Origin: JAXHUH01 sp034211175
Lineage (GTDB): Bacteria; Actinomycetota; Acidimicrobiia; Acidimicrobiales; CAIXPF01
Direction of reading: 5' to 3'
NCBI GenBank assembly: GCA_034211175.1
Contig: JAXHUH010000182.1
Location: forward strand, 1-29,893
DNA: 29,893 nt
Below the pieces are notes generated by a model that saw nothing but the letters and a program-made list of their open reading frames with translations, ran no database searches and was not told where the DNA came from. Both the position numbers and the translations under genes were made by a program. The first letter of the stretch is position 1. Each line of letters begins with the position of its first letter. Positions 23,794 to 29,893 of this stretch are shown here, piece after piece.

Positions 23794-24015
23794 ATGTCGG
23801 CGCACGCACACCTCTCCTCGACTCAGCTCCTCGACTGCGAGGGACGGGCCACGCACACGCTCACGCTGCTCGTCGACGGGTCGGTGCAGATCGAGGCGCC
23901 GGCCTACACGTGCGTGGTCGACCCGGCCCGACGGGCCGTGGTGCGTCCCGGCGGCGTGCGCGTCCCCTCCGAGCTGTTCGACATCGCCGCCACGCTGGCC
24001 CGCGAGCTCGCCTGA
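23794..24015 (+). CDS. Small unknown protein in the zinc island
   Basis: 73 residues from an ATG with GCAGGAGG 5 bases upstream. An ATG at 23755 would put the Zur-like box inside the gene and is rejected. The product begins MSAHAHLSSTQLLDCEGRAT, has two Cys and three His, and alternates polar and hydrophobic residues (LTLLVDGSVQIEAPAYTCVV), suggesting a small beta-rich fold. No family recognised. Position right behind the box suggests expression at low zinc. Confidence 0.7.
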   Translation: MSAHAHLSSTQLLDCEGRATHTLTLLVDGSVQIEAPAYTCVVDPARRAVVRPGGVRVPSELFDIAATLARELA

Positions 24016-24025
24016 GCTGCCCTGC

Positions 24026-24041
24026 CGGGTGACCCTGTCAG
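24026..24041 (+). repeat. Direct repeat, left copy
   Basis: CGGGTGACCCTGTCAG matches 24694-24709 at 15 of 16 positions. The two copies flank the two-gene unit 24064-24650. Confidence 0.6.
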
Positions 24042-24051
24042 GGGGCGTCAG

Positions 24052-24057
24052 TACGAT
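24052..24057 (+). promoter_or_regulatory. Possible -10 element for a leaderless transcript
   Basis: TACGAT, 6 bases before the ATG at 24064. In actinobacteria a TAnnnT this close to the start codon usually means a leaderless mRNA. No Shine-Dalgarno is present before the ATG, which fits. Confidence 0.4.
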
Positions 24058-24063
24058 CTGCAC

Positions 24064-24345
24064 ATGGATGAGCTCTCGACGGCCGCACCTGGCTCGGACC
24101 TCGCAGCGTTGATCGACGCGGCCCGGGTCCTCGCCGACCATGTCCGGGAGACGGGCGATGAGTGCGGCCTGCGCAAGGCGGACGCGTTGCAGTCCCTGGT
24201 GGATCGTGTTGCCGCGAAGACGGATGACTTCGACGTACGGATCGCCGCTGGCCGTCCGCCGCTCACGGACGCTGAAGTGGCTGAGAACCAGAGCTGGCTC
24301 GCCGCAGTGGCGGCGAGATCAACGACCCTGCAACGCCCGACGTGA
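24064..24345 (+). CDS. Hypothetical protein, possible antitoxin
   Basis: 93 residues, helical and acidic (LAALIDAARVLADHVRETGD, then LQSLVDRVAAKTDDFDVRI), without a recognised domain. It overlaps the next gene by GTGA. Small acidic partner followed by a small possible RelE/ParE-like protein suggests an antitoxin role; this is inference only. Confidence 0.6.
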   Translation: MDELSTAAPGSDLAALIDAARVLADHVRETGDECGLRKADALQSLVDRVAAKTDDFDVRIAAGRPPLTDAEVAENQSWLAAVAARSTTLQRPT

Positions 24346-24650
24346 GCGACGAGGCGGGCGACGACGCACCGCCGTTCACGATCGGATTCCGTGACGAGGT
24401 GCGGCGGTTCATCGACAGGGCGGACCAGCGAACGCAAGACGCGTTCGTGGCGTGGTGCCTCGAAGCGGCGTGGGACCCGGAAGGCTCACTCTTCTACCGG
24501 ACCAGCGGGATCGCCGGGGCCATGATGCGCCACTACGCTGCGCGGCTAGCGGGCACCGGCGTGCACGTGCGGTATCGCATCCACTCGGAGCATTGGGTGG
24601 TTTGGGTTCACGATGTCACGATCGACGAGCTCGAGATCCGCCGGAGCTGA
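24342..24650 (+). CDS. Hypothetical protein, possible RelE/ParE-like toxin
   Basis: 102 residues from a GTG overlapping the previous stop. The pattern helix (FRDEVRRFIDRADQRTQDAF) then strands (RTSGIAGAMMRHYAARL, VHVRYRIHSEHWVVWVHDV) resembles RelE/ParE-fold toxins, with a C-terminal strand of alternating hydrophobics. No certain family match. It is convergent with the next gene. Confidence 0.6.
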   Translation: MSDEAGDDAPPFTIGFRDEVRRFIDRADQRTQDAFVAWCLEAAWDPEGSLFYRTSGIAGAMMRHYAARLAGTGVHVRYRIHSEHWVVWVHDVTIDELEIRRS

Positions 24651-24693
24651 GGCCGTCGGGACGGCGGTGGCGACATACGCTCCCGAGCATCGT

Positions 24694-24709
24694 CGGGTGA
24701 CTCTGTCAG
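24694..24709 (+). repeat. Direct repeat, right copy
   Basis: CGGGTGACTCTGTCAG. It includes the stop codon of the minus-strand gene 24706-25206. One mismatch to the left copy at 24026. Confidence 0.6.
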
Positions 24710-25206
24710 AGCAGGCGTTGGACGGCGCTGACCTCGCGCCACGGGATCGGGAGTACGCCGACGGTGCCGTTGGCATCGGGCGTGATCATCGTGGCGGGTG
24801 TCTTCACGATGGCGAGGTGCTGCAGCTCGTCGGTGCCGGGGCGCTCGAAGCGGAGCACGTCGCCCGCTCGCACCGTCCCCGGGTCGGCCGCCACGGGGCG
24901 GCCGAGGCCCTCGAGCCGCGCCCACACCTCGGTCGGGGCCGGTGCCGCGTCGGCAGTGGCCGCCGGTGGTGTCGTTCCGGTCGCCTCGCCGACCATCGAA
25001 CCGCAGCCGCAGCCGCCGCCGGGCGGCGAGACCGCCGAGCCGACCATCGACTCGGCCGCGTCGACGACGTCGGGGTTGCCGACGGCGCGGGTCGCGTCCG
25101 TGAGCGTGGCCTCGAACTCGCCGGGCACGGCGGCCCGTCGCGCCGTCGCCGGTAGCGCTTCGGGACGGATGGTCTCGAGGGCGACGCGGACGGCGAGCGG
25201 CTCCAT
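24706..25206 (-). CDS. Degenerate NlpC/P60-like protein
   Basis: 166 residues from the ATG at 25206. The last 80 residues follow the C-terminal half of NlpC/P60 cell-wall peptidases: RAGDVLRFERPGTDELQHLAIV with a His, then VLPIPWREVSAVQRLL. The catalytic Cys segment (DCSG) is missing; instead there is a Gly/Cys stretch (PPGGGCGCGSM) and an Ala/Thr/Pro linker. It is probably non-catalytic or an unrelated protein with a similar pattern. No signal peptide. A longer start at 25326 would add Arg-rich sequence and is less likely. Confidence 0.55.
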   Translation of the reverse strand: MEPLAVRVALETIRPEALPATARRAAVPGEFEATLTDATRAVGNPDVVDAAESMVGSAVSPPGGGCGCGSMVGEATGTTPPAATADAAPAPTEVWARLEGLGRPVAADPGTVRAGDVLRFERPGTDELQHLAIVKTPATMITPDANGTVGVLPIPWREVSAVQRLL

Positions 25207-25350
25207 GGAAGTGGAGTCGGCGGATCGGCGCCCCCGGTTGAGCAACCGACCGGCTCCCGTGTGCCGGTTCCCACCCGGACCGCAATCGCGGCGCGCGCCG
25301 GCCGGCTTCTCGCGGTCGCGCGTCACTGGTGAGAACGGCGGATCGGTGCG

Positions 25351-25512
25351 TCAGATCGCCTCGACTGCACCTCGCGGGCCGGGCGCGCCCGATATCTGGC
25401 GATCGGCGGTGAGCAGCGGGCACGCGAGCGCTTCGGCGAGTGCGACGTAGCAGGCGCCGTAGGCCGTGAGGTTCGCACGCAGCTCCACCCGCCGGCCGCA
25501 GCCGGTCGCGGC
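25351..25512 (-). pseudogene. vapC (PIN-domain) C-terminal remnant
   Basis: The minus strand reads ELRANLTAYGACYVALAEAL then LLTADRQISGAPGPRG and ends at a TGA. This is the C-terminal end of a PIN-domain toxin. The N-terminal half is missing, and the usual catalytic Asp in TAYDxxY is Gly here. An in-frame stop of the ABC remnant lies directly upstream. There is no antitoxin gene beside it. Confidence 0.7.
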
Positions 25513-26097
25513 TCAGTCAGCGGACGTCGAGGTGAGGCGCCAGCCCTCGGCGCGACGGCGCTGGTGCCAGAAGGCGGCGTAGCGGCCGTTCCGGGCCAGC
25601 AGGTCGTCGTGGACGCCGGCCTCGACGATGTGGCCGGCGTCGAGGACGAGGATCTGGTCCGCGTCCCGGACGGTTTGCAGCCGGTGGGCGACGACCAGCA
25701 GGGTCCGGTCGGCGACGAGCTCGTCGAGTGCCTCGGCCATGAGGCCCTCGTTCTCGGAGTCGAGCGACGAGGTCGCCTCGTCCAACAGGACGATCGGCGC
25801 GTCCTTGAGCAGCGCCCGGGCCACCGACACCCGCTGGCGCTCGCCGCCGGACAGCGACGTGCCGCCCTCGCCGACCCTGGTCGCCAGCCCGGCCGGGAGG
25901 CGGGCGACGATCTCGTCGACCCGGGCCCGGCGGACCGCGTCGTCGAGCTCGGCGTCGCTCGCGTCGGGGCGGGCGATGCGGATGTTGTCCTCGATCGTGG
26001 CGTCGAACAGGTAGACGTCCTGGAACACGATCGACAGCTGCGCCATCAGGTCCTCGGTGCGCAGTCGCCGGACGTCGACCCCACCGACCGCATCGCC
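25513..26097 (-). pseudogene. Truncated ABC-exporter ATPase domain
   Basis: About 195 residues of an ABCB/MsbA-type half-transporter: VDVRRLRTEDLMAQLSIVFQ (Q-loop), the signature LSGGERQR, Walker B VLLDEATSSLDSE and the H-loop VVAHRLQ, down to a normal C-terminal end. The membrane domain and Walker A are missing. The homology stops abruptly near 26097, and the sequence upstream does not belong to the family. It is probably a dead fragment left by deletion or an insertion event, though an internal start could still make a small protein. Confidence 0.8.
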
Positions 26098-26345
26098 TGA
26101 CGTCGTCAACGCCCCACGCCCGTTCTGGTCGACCTCGCGGCCGGAGAAGGCCCAGGTCGTGGGGTTGGGGTTGTCGTCCAGAACGGGTCGGGTGGATCGC
26201 CCGCGAGGCGGCCCGGGGCGACGTCGACGGGCGGACCGGCTCGGCCGGTACCCAGTTCGCGAGGAAGGCCCTGCCCGAGCGGCGTTCACCGCGCGGCGGG
26301 CCGGGATCTCGGGCGATTCCCCTTGACTCGGGGCCCCGATACGCG
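26098..26345 (-). other. Decayed sequence upstream of the ABC remnant
   Basis: All frames are partly open but none reads as a gene. On the minus strand a piece LDDNPNPTTWAFSGREV followed by GRGALTTS faintly resembles the C-terminal end of IS630-type transposases (a DNPNPxxW-like segment then RGRxAL). If real, an insertion sequence scar abuts the truncated ABC gene. The support is weak. Confidence 0.25.
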
Positions 26346-26690
26346 ACAATGGACACGCAACGTTCAGCGCAATGACACCCTCAGTTGAGCTTGACTCGCG
26401 ACGAGGAGATGGTCATGGAACTGGGTTATGCAGAGCGCTCACCGCCTCTGCGCGACAGGAGCTTTGGCTCCTGACACGTGCGCCCGTGGAAGCGTGTGGC
26501 GACCGGCCGTGTTCGAGAACGGCGCGATCGCGGAACTCCGCTGCGTCAAGGTGTCTCGTGGAGAAAGGACGTGGAGCCGATCCTGAGGGTTCGGCAGCCG
26601 CAGCCTACGTCGGATCGCCGGGTTTTCCCGCACATCGACGGCACGCTCGCAACAGCTTCGACGGTGCATACAACTGAATACAAGACGTAC
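26346..26690 (+). ncRNA. Gene-poor, hairpin-rich stretch ending in a terminator; possible RNA or leader
   Basis: No convincing protein gene. There is a 19-codon ORF at 26415-26474 (MELGYAERSPPLRDRSFGS) with an excellent GAGGAG site 6 bases upstream. Its end is inside a strong hairpin, CAGGAGC-TTTG-GCTCCTG at 26456-26473. Another weak stem CCGT/ACGG is near 26505-26522. Base composition is lower in GC than the surroundings. A 305-base frame (26372-26677) ends 13 bases before the terminator but has no ribosome binding site. A transcript must be made from somewhere here to use the terminator; I do not recognise an RNA family. Confidence 0.25.
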
Positions 26691-26728
26691 GACGGGGCTC
26701 CATTGTGTGAGCCCCGTCGGCGCTTTTT
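26691..26728 (+). terminator. Intrinsic terminator
   Basis: GACGGGGCTC, 8-base loop, GAGCCCCGTC is a perfect 10-bp stem, followed after GGCG by a run CTTTTTCT. It is oriented for plus-strand transcription. This is the only classical T-run terminator in the window. Confidence 0.85.
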
Positions 26729-26807
26729 CTGACTCTTTGGTCTGTTGGGGCTCCGAACATTCGGCCCTTTGCGCCGCGCAGGCGCACGGGCAGCCGTGTC
26801 GGCGGTG

Positions 26808-27476
26808 TCATGGGGCGAGGCGGGCCTCGATGCCGGCCAACACCAGGTCGAGCTTGCGGCCGAACCAGACCGAGGGCTCGCCGGTGAACGCCTCGAACAT
26901 GGTCGACGCCAGGCCGGGCTCGTCGAGTGGGATCGACCAGTCCTCGGCGAGGGCCCGACGTTCCTCGTCGCTCCGGTTCCGCAGCTCGACGGTCTGGTCC
27001 GACGAGTCCGCGGCGAGGTCGAAGACGGTGTCGCCCGCGAGCAGCGCGTGCTCCGGGCTGAACCCGAGCGTCACCAGGTGTCGGCACATGGTGGCGAAGT
27101 GCGCCGCCATCGCCTTCGGTGCCCGGCCGGTCGCCTGCACGGCGCGGGAGACGCCGGGGTTCTCGGCGGCGACGCCCCAGAGCACCCACGCCTGCTCGGC
27201 CAGGTAGTCGCGCCAGTCGTCGGAGGGCTCGGGCCAGGGCGCGCGCTCGATCAACCGGTCCGCGGCGGCGATGACGAGGTCGTCGCGGTCGCTGATGTGG
27301 CCGTAGAGCGACGCGTGGGTCACCCCCAGTCGCTCGGCCACCGCGACCAGGGTCAGGTGCTCGAACCCGATGTCGAGGGCGGCGTCCGCGATCGCGTCCC
27401 GACTCAGCACGCGCCGACGGGGGCGCCCCGGCCTGCGCTGGCCGCCGGCGCGTGCTGAGTCGGTGGTGGAACCCAT
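26808..27476 (-). CDS. TetR-family transcriptional regulator
   Basis: 222 residues from an ATG at 27476 preceded by GGGAGGG. After a basic tail (RRPGRPRRR) comes the helix-turn-helix: LSRDAIADAALDIGFEHLTL, then AVAERLGVTHASLYGHISDRDDL at about residues 45-70. The C-terminal part (WRDYLAEQAWVLWGVAAENP through DLVLAGIEARLAP) is the ligand-binding and dimer domain. It is divergent from a drug-exporter operon 174 bases away and most likely represses it. Confidence 0.9.
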   Translation of the reverse strand: MGSTTDSARAGGQRRPGRPRRRVLSRDAIADAALDIGFEHLTLVAVAERLGVTHASLYGHISDRDDLVIAAADRLIERAPWPEPSDDWRDYLAEQAWVLWGVAAENPGVSRAVQATGRAPKAMAAHFATMCRHLVTLGFSPEHALLAGDTVFDLAADSSDQTVELRNRSDEERRALAEDWSIPLDEPGLASTMFEAFTGEPSVWFGRKLDLVLAGIEARLAP

Positions 27477-27494
27477 CCCTCCCGGTCTACCCGG

Positions 27495-27550
27495 TTGACC
27501 GCCGGCTGCGCTTCCTACAGACTGTTGGTATTGGTAGGTGAGCCTAATGG
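27495..27550. promoter_or_regulatory. Putative divergent promoter/operator of tetR and the exporter operon
   Basis: The only AT-richer stretch in the intergenic region. It contains TTGACC at 27495-27500, TACAGA at 27516-27521, and two adjacent copies of TTGGTA (27525-27536). The repeats could be part of the TetR operator. Spacing is not ideal, so the assignment is tentative. Confidence 0.35.
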
Positions 27551-27650
27551 TCGACGTCTTGTCATCTGTCTTGCTGTTGTCTCGCCGGGTCGTCGCGGCC
27601 GGGCCGGCTCGCTCACCCCCACCGCACCGGAACCCTGGGAGGAGTTGCGC

Positions 27651-28679
27651 GTGGCGCAGCACAGCGAAGGCATCGTGGTCGAGGGCCTGGTCAAGCGCTT
27701 CGGCGCCAAGGTCGCGCTCGACGGACTCGATCTGCGAGTCACCCCGGGGTCGTTGCTCGGGCTGCTCGGTCCCAACGGAGCGGGCAAGACGACGACCGTC
27801 CGGGTCCTCGCCACCCTGCTCGCCCCCGACGGCGGCTCGGCCCGGGTGGCGGGGTTCGACGTCGCCGCCGAACCGGAGGCCGTGCGGGCCCGGCTCGGCC
27901 TGACCGGCCAGTTCGCCGCGGTCGACGAGAACCTCACCGGCCGGGAGAACCTCGTCTGGTTCGGCCGCCTCCGGGGCCTCTCGAAGCCCGACGCGGGCGC
28001 CCGGGCCGACGAGCTGCTCGGAACGTTCGACCTGGCAGACGCCGCCGGCCAACGGGTCAAGAGCTACTCGGGCGGCATGCGGCGCAAGCTGGACCTGGCG
28101 GTGAGCATCGTCGTCGAGCCCGAGGTGCTCGTGCTCGACGAGCCGACCACCGGTCTCGATCCCCGGAGCCGCTTCGCGCTCTGGGACGTCGTGCGTGGCC
28201 TCCAGCGGCGGGGCGTGACGATCCTGCTCACGACCCAGTACCTCGAGGAGGCCGACCAGCTCGCCGACCGCATCGTGGTCGTCGACGACGGTCGGGTCAT
28301 CGCCGAGGGAACGGCGGGCGAGCTGAAGGACCGGGTCGGTGGCGCGGGCATCGACGTCGTGGCCGCCGGTGCCGCCGACCTCCCGGCCATCTCGCAGCTC
28401 CTCGCCCGCGTGGCCGAGACCGAACCGGCGGTCGAGGAGGGCACCCTGCGGGTGTCCGCCCCGGTCGCCGACGGCGTCGGCGCGCTCGCCGCCCTCGCCG
28501 CGGAGCTGCGCGCCGAGGGGATCGTCGTGCGCGACCTCGGCGTCCACCGTCCGTCGCTCGACGACGTGTTCCTCGCCCTCACCGGCCACACCGCGGAGGA
28601 GCCGGGCGACGATCCCGAGGTGACGGCCGCGCCGAGCGGATCGGGCCCGACCGGCAGCGACGCGGTGGTCCTGCCATGA
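27651..28679 (+). CDS. DrrA-type daunorubicin-resistance ABC ATPase
   Basis: 342 residues from a GTG with GGGAGGAG 6 bases upstream; the upstream open frame to 27495 lacks a site. Walker A GPNGAGKTT starts at residue 40, then LTGQFAAVDENLTGRENL (the Q-loop block typical of DrrA), signature SYSGGMRRKLDLA, Walker B VLVLDEPTTGLDPRSR, and TTQYLEEADQLADRI. The C-terminal domain with RPSLDDVFLALTGH is also typical. It powers export of drugs or lipids with the permeases that follow. The end overlaps the next gene by ATGA. Confidence 0.93.
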   Translation: MAQHSEGIVVEGLVKRFGAKVALDGLDLRVTPGSLLGLLGPNGAGKTTTVRVLATLLAPDGGSARVAGFDVAAEPEAVRARLGLTGQFAAVDENLTGRENLVWFGRLRGLSKPDAGARADELLGTFDLADAAGQRVKSYSGGMRRKLDLAVSIVVEPEVLVLDEPTTGLDPRSRFALWDVVRGLQRRGVTILLTTQYLEEADQLADRIVVVDDGRVIAEGTAGELKDRVGGAGIDVVAAGAADLPAISQLLARVAETEPAVEEGTLRVSAPVADGVGALAALAAELRAEGIVVRDLGVHRPSLDDVFLALTGHTAEEPGDDPEVTAAPSGSGPTGSDAVVLP

Positions 28680-29488
28680 CCGTGGCCCAGCCGGCGACAC
28701 CGGCGATCGGGACGCCGAACGAGCGGGGGATCGGCCCTGCGCTGCGCCACGGCGAGATCGTGGCCGCCCGCAACCTGGTGGTGCTGACCCGCAACCCGGC
28801 CGCCATCGGCAGCACGTTCGTGTTCCCGGTGATCTTCTTCTTCGGGTTCTACGCCGTCCTGCGCCGCACGCTCGAGTCCCAGGGCCTCGACTACGCCCAG
28901 TACCTGCCGCCGATCGTCGTCGTGCAGGCGATGTTCTTCACCGCGATCGGTTCGGCGTTCGCGCTGGCCGACGACCGCTTCCGGGGCCTGTTGGAGCGGT
29001 GCCGGTCGCTGCCGATCAGCCCGTGGGCGCCGCTCGTCGGCCGCATCGGCGCCGACCTGGTCAGGGCGCTGGTGGCGATGGTGGTGGTCCTCGCCGCGGG
29101 GACGGCCGTCGGGTTCCGGTTCGACGCGGGTGTGGTCGCGGCGCTCGGGTTCGTGGCCGTCGTGTTGCTGTTCACCACGATGGCCGTCGCCGGTTGCTCG
29201 GTCGTCGGTCTCGGCGCGGCCAGCCCGGAGGCGGCGAGCCAGAGCCTGTTCCTGCCCTACCTGCCTCTGCTGATGCTCTCGAGCGGCTTCGTGCCGGTGG
29301 AGGGGTTCCCGGGGTGGTTGCAGCCGTTCGTGCGGTGGCAGCCCGTGTCGCTCACCGTCGAGGCGCTGCGGGCGCTGGCGAGCGGCGGGCCCACGGCCAC
29401 GCCGCTCCTGCGGGCCGTGATCGTGCTGGTCGCGCTGACGCTGGTCTTCGGGGCCCTCGGGGCCCGGGCCTACCGGAAGGCGGTCTGA
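28676..29488 (+). CDS. DrrB-type ABC-2 permease
   Basis: 270 residues with six hydrophobic segments. Family blocks: ARNLVVLTRNPAAIGSTFVFPV at the N-terminus, ALADDRFRGLLERCRSLPIS in the first loop, and LLMLSSGFVPVEGFPGWLQPFVRWQPVSLTVEALRAL near the end (SSGFVPV and PVS are characteristic of DrrB). It overlaps DrrA by 4 bases and the following permease by one (TGATG). Two permeases with one ATPase suggest a heteromeric exporter. Confidence 0.92.
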   Translation: MTVAQPATPAIGTPNERGIGPALRHGEIVAARNLVVLTRNPAAIGSTFVFPVIFFFGFYAVLRRTLESQGLDYAQYLPPIVVVQAMFFTAIGSAFALADDRFRGLLERCRSLPISPWAPLVGRIGADLVRALVAMVVVLAAGTAVGFRFDAGVVAALGFVAVVLLFTTMAVAGCSVVGLGAASPEAASQSLFLPYLPLLMLSSGFVPVEGFPGWLQPFVRWQPVSLTVEALRALASGGPTATPLLRAVIVLVALTLVFGALGARAYRKAV

Positions 29489-29893
29489 TGCGCGCGCTCA
29501 CCCTCGGCAACGATCACCCCGGCGCCGCTCCGCAGGCCCCGGCCGGCGGGGCGATCGCCCACGGACTGGTGTGTGCGGGCCGGAGCCTCCGGGTCCTGTC
29601 GCGCTCGCCGGCCACGGTCGTCCAGAGCGTGGCCTTCCCGACCCTGCTGCTGTGTGTCCTGCTCGCCGCGTTCGGCCGGGTCATCGGCGGGTCGGTGTCG
29701 GAGTATGCGAACCGCCTCGTCCCCCAGCTCGTGCTCGCCGGCGGCGCCTTCGGTGCCATGGGCACCGGAATCGCGGTCTACACCGACCGGGCCGGTGGCA
29801 TGGTCGACCGGTTGCGGTCACTGCCGATCGCCCGCTCCGCCTACCTCAGCGGCGTCGTCGTGGCCGACGCCGCCCGCGCCCTCGCCGCGACGG
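29488..29893 (+). CDS. Second DrrB-type ABC-2 permease, cut by the window edge
   Basis: 135 codons are visible from an ATG overlapping the previous stop. AGRSLRVLSRSPATVVQSVAF, then TGIAVYTDRAGGMVDRLRSLP match the N-terminal half of the preceding permease. The remaining half lies right of the window. Confidence 0.88.
   Translation, partial: MRALTLGNDHPGAAPQAPAGGAIAHGLVCAGRSLRVLSRSPATVVQSVAFPTLLLCVLLAAFGRVIGGSVSEYANRLVPQLVLAGGAFGAMGTGIAVYTDRAGGMVDRLRSLPIARSAYLSGVVVADAARALAAT

Noticed and set aside
25330..25345. GGTGAGAACGGCGGATC as an eighth Zur-like box
   Set aside because: Only the left half matches; no right half, and it is not upstream of a zinc gene.
26372..26677. 101-codon frame ending 13 bases before the intrinsic terminator
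   Set aside because: No ribosome binding site, no codon bias like the neighbours, and no recognisable motif; kept only as part of the unexplained stretch.

Overview
The window is about 70% GC, with strongly GC-biased third codon positions, many GTG starts and genes chained by 4-base ATGA/GTGA overlaps. This fits a high-GC actinobacterium. An Acidimicrobiia-like lineage is my guess from general style, not proven here. No rRNA or tRNA gene was recognised.

Region 1 (1-8338) is one tightly coupled operon for a ribosomally made, post-translationally modified peptide (RiPP). It holds a leader-binding E1-like cyclodehydratase partner, two tandem SagD-like YcaO proteins, a third YcaO with the classical nucleotide-binding ExxQ motif, a long TfuA protein and an S9 prolyl-oligopeptidase. 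Three YcaO proteins plus TfuA suggest that both azoline formation and thioamidation could act on one product. The precursor peptide is not obvious. It may lie just left of the window, or be a 38-codon ORF that bridges YcaO-1 and YcaO-2.

Region 2 (8633-9292) is a VapBC toxin-antitoxin pair with a palindrome at its promoter.

Region 3 (9389-24015) is a zinc-starvation island. Seven sites resemble the actinobacterial Zur box (consensus near TGAGAACnnTTCTCA). They sit in front of or inside: an oxidoreductase/methyltransferase fusion, a stand-alone methyltransferase, two zinc-type ABC ATPases, znuA-znuB, a permease plus TIGR03943-type pair, an oxidoreductase/COG0523 GTPase fusion, and a YibE/F-like membrane protein divergent from a small unknown protein. 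A second COG0523 GTPase and an XRE-cupin regulator lie inside the island without a visible box. Many of the proteins carry His/Asp-rich stretches. A small palindromic repeat occurs three times at 19655-20515. Two copies are in frame inside the fused GTPase, and one occupies the place where the G4 NKxD motif should be.

Region 4 (24016-26807) is accessory and decayed. It has a two-gene toxin-antitoxin-like unit between near-identical 16-base repeats, a degenerate NlpC/P60-like gene, a vapC remnant, an ABC-exporter ATPase remnant, and a gene-poor stretch with hairpins that ends in a strong intrinsic terminator.

Region 5 (26808-29893) is a TetR regulator divergent from a DrrA/DrrB-type drug exporter operon. 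The second permease gene runs off the right edge.
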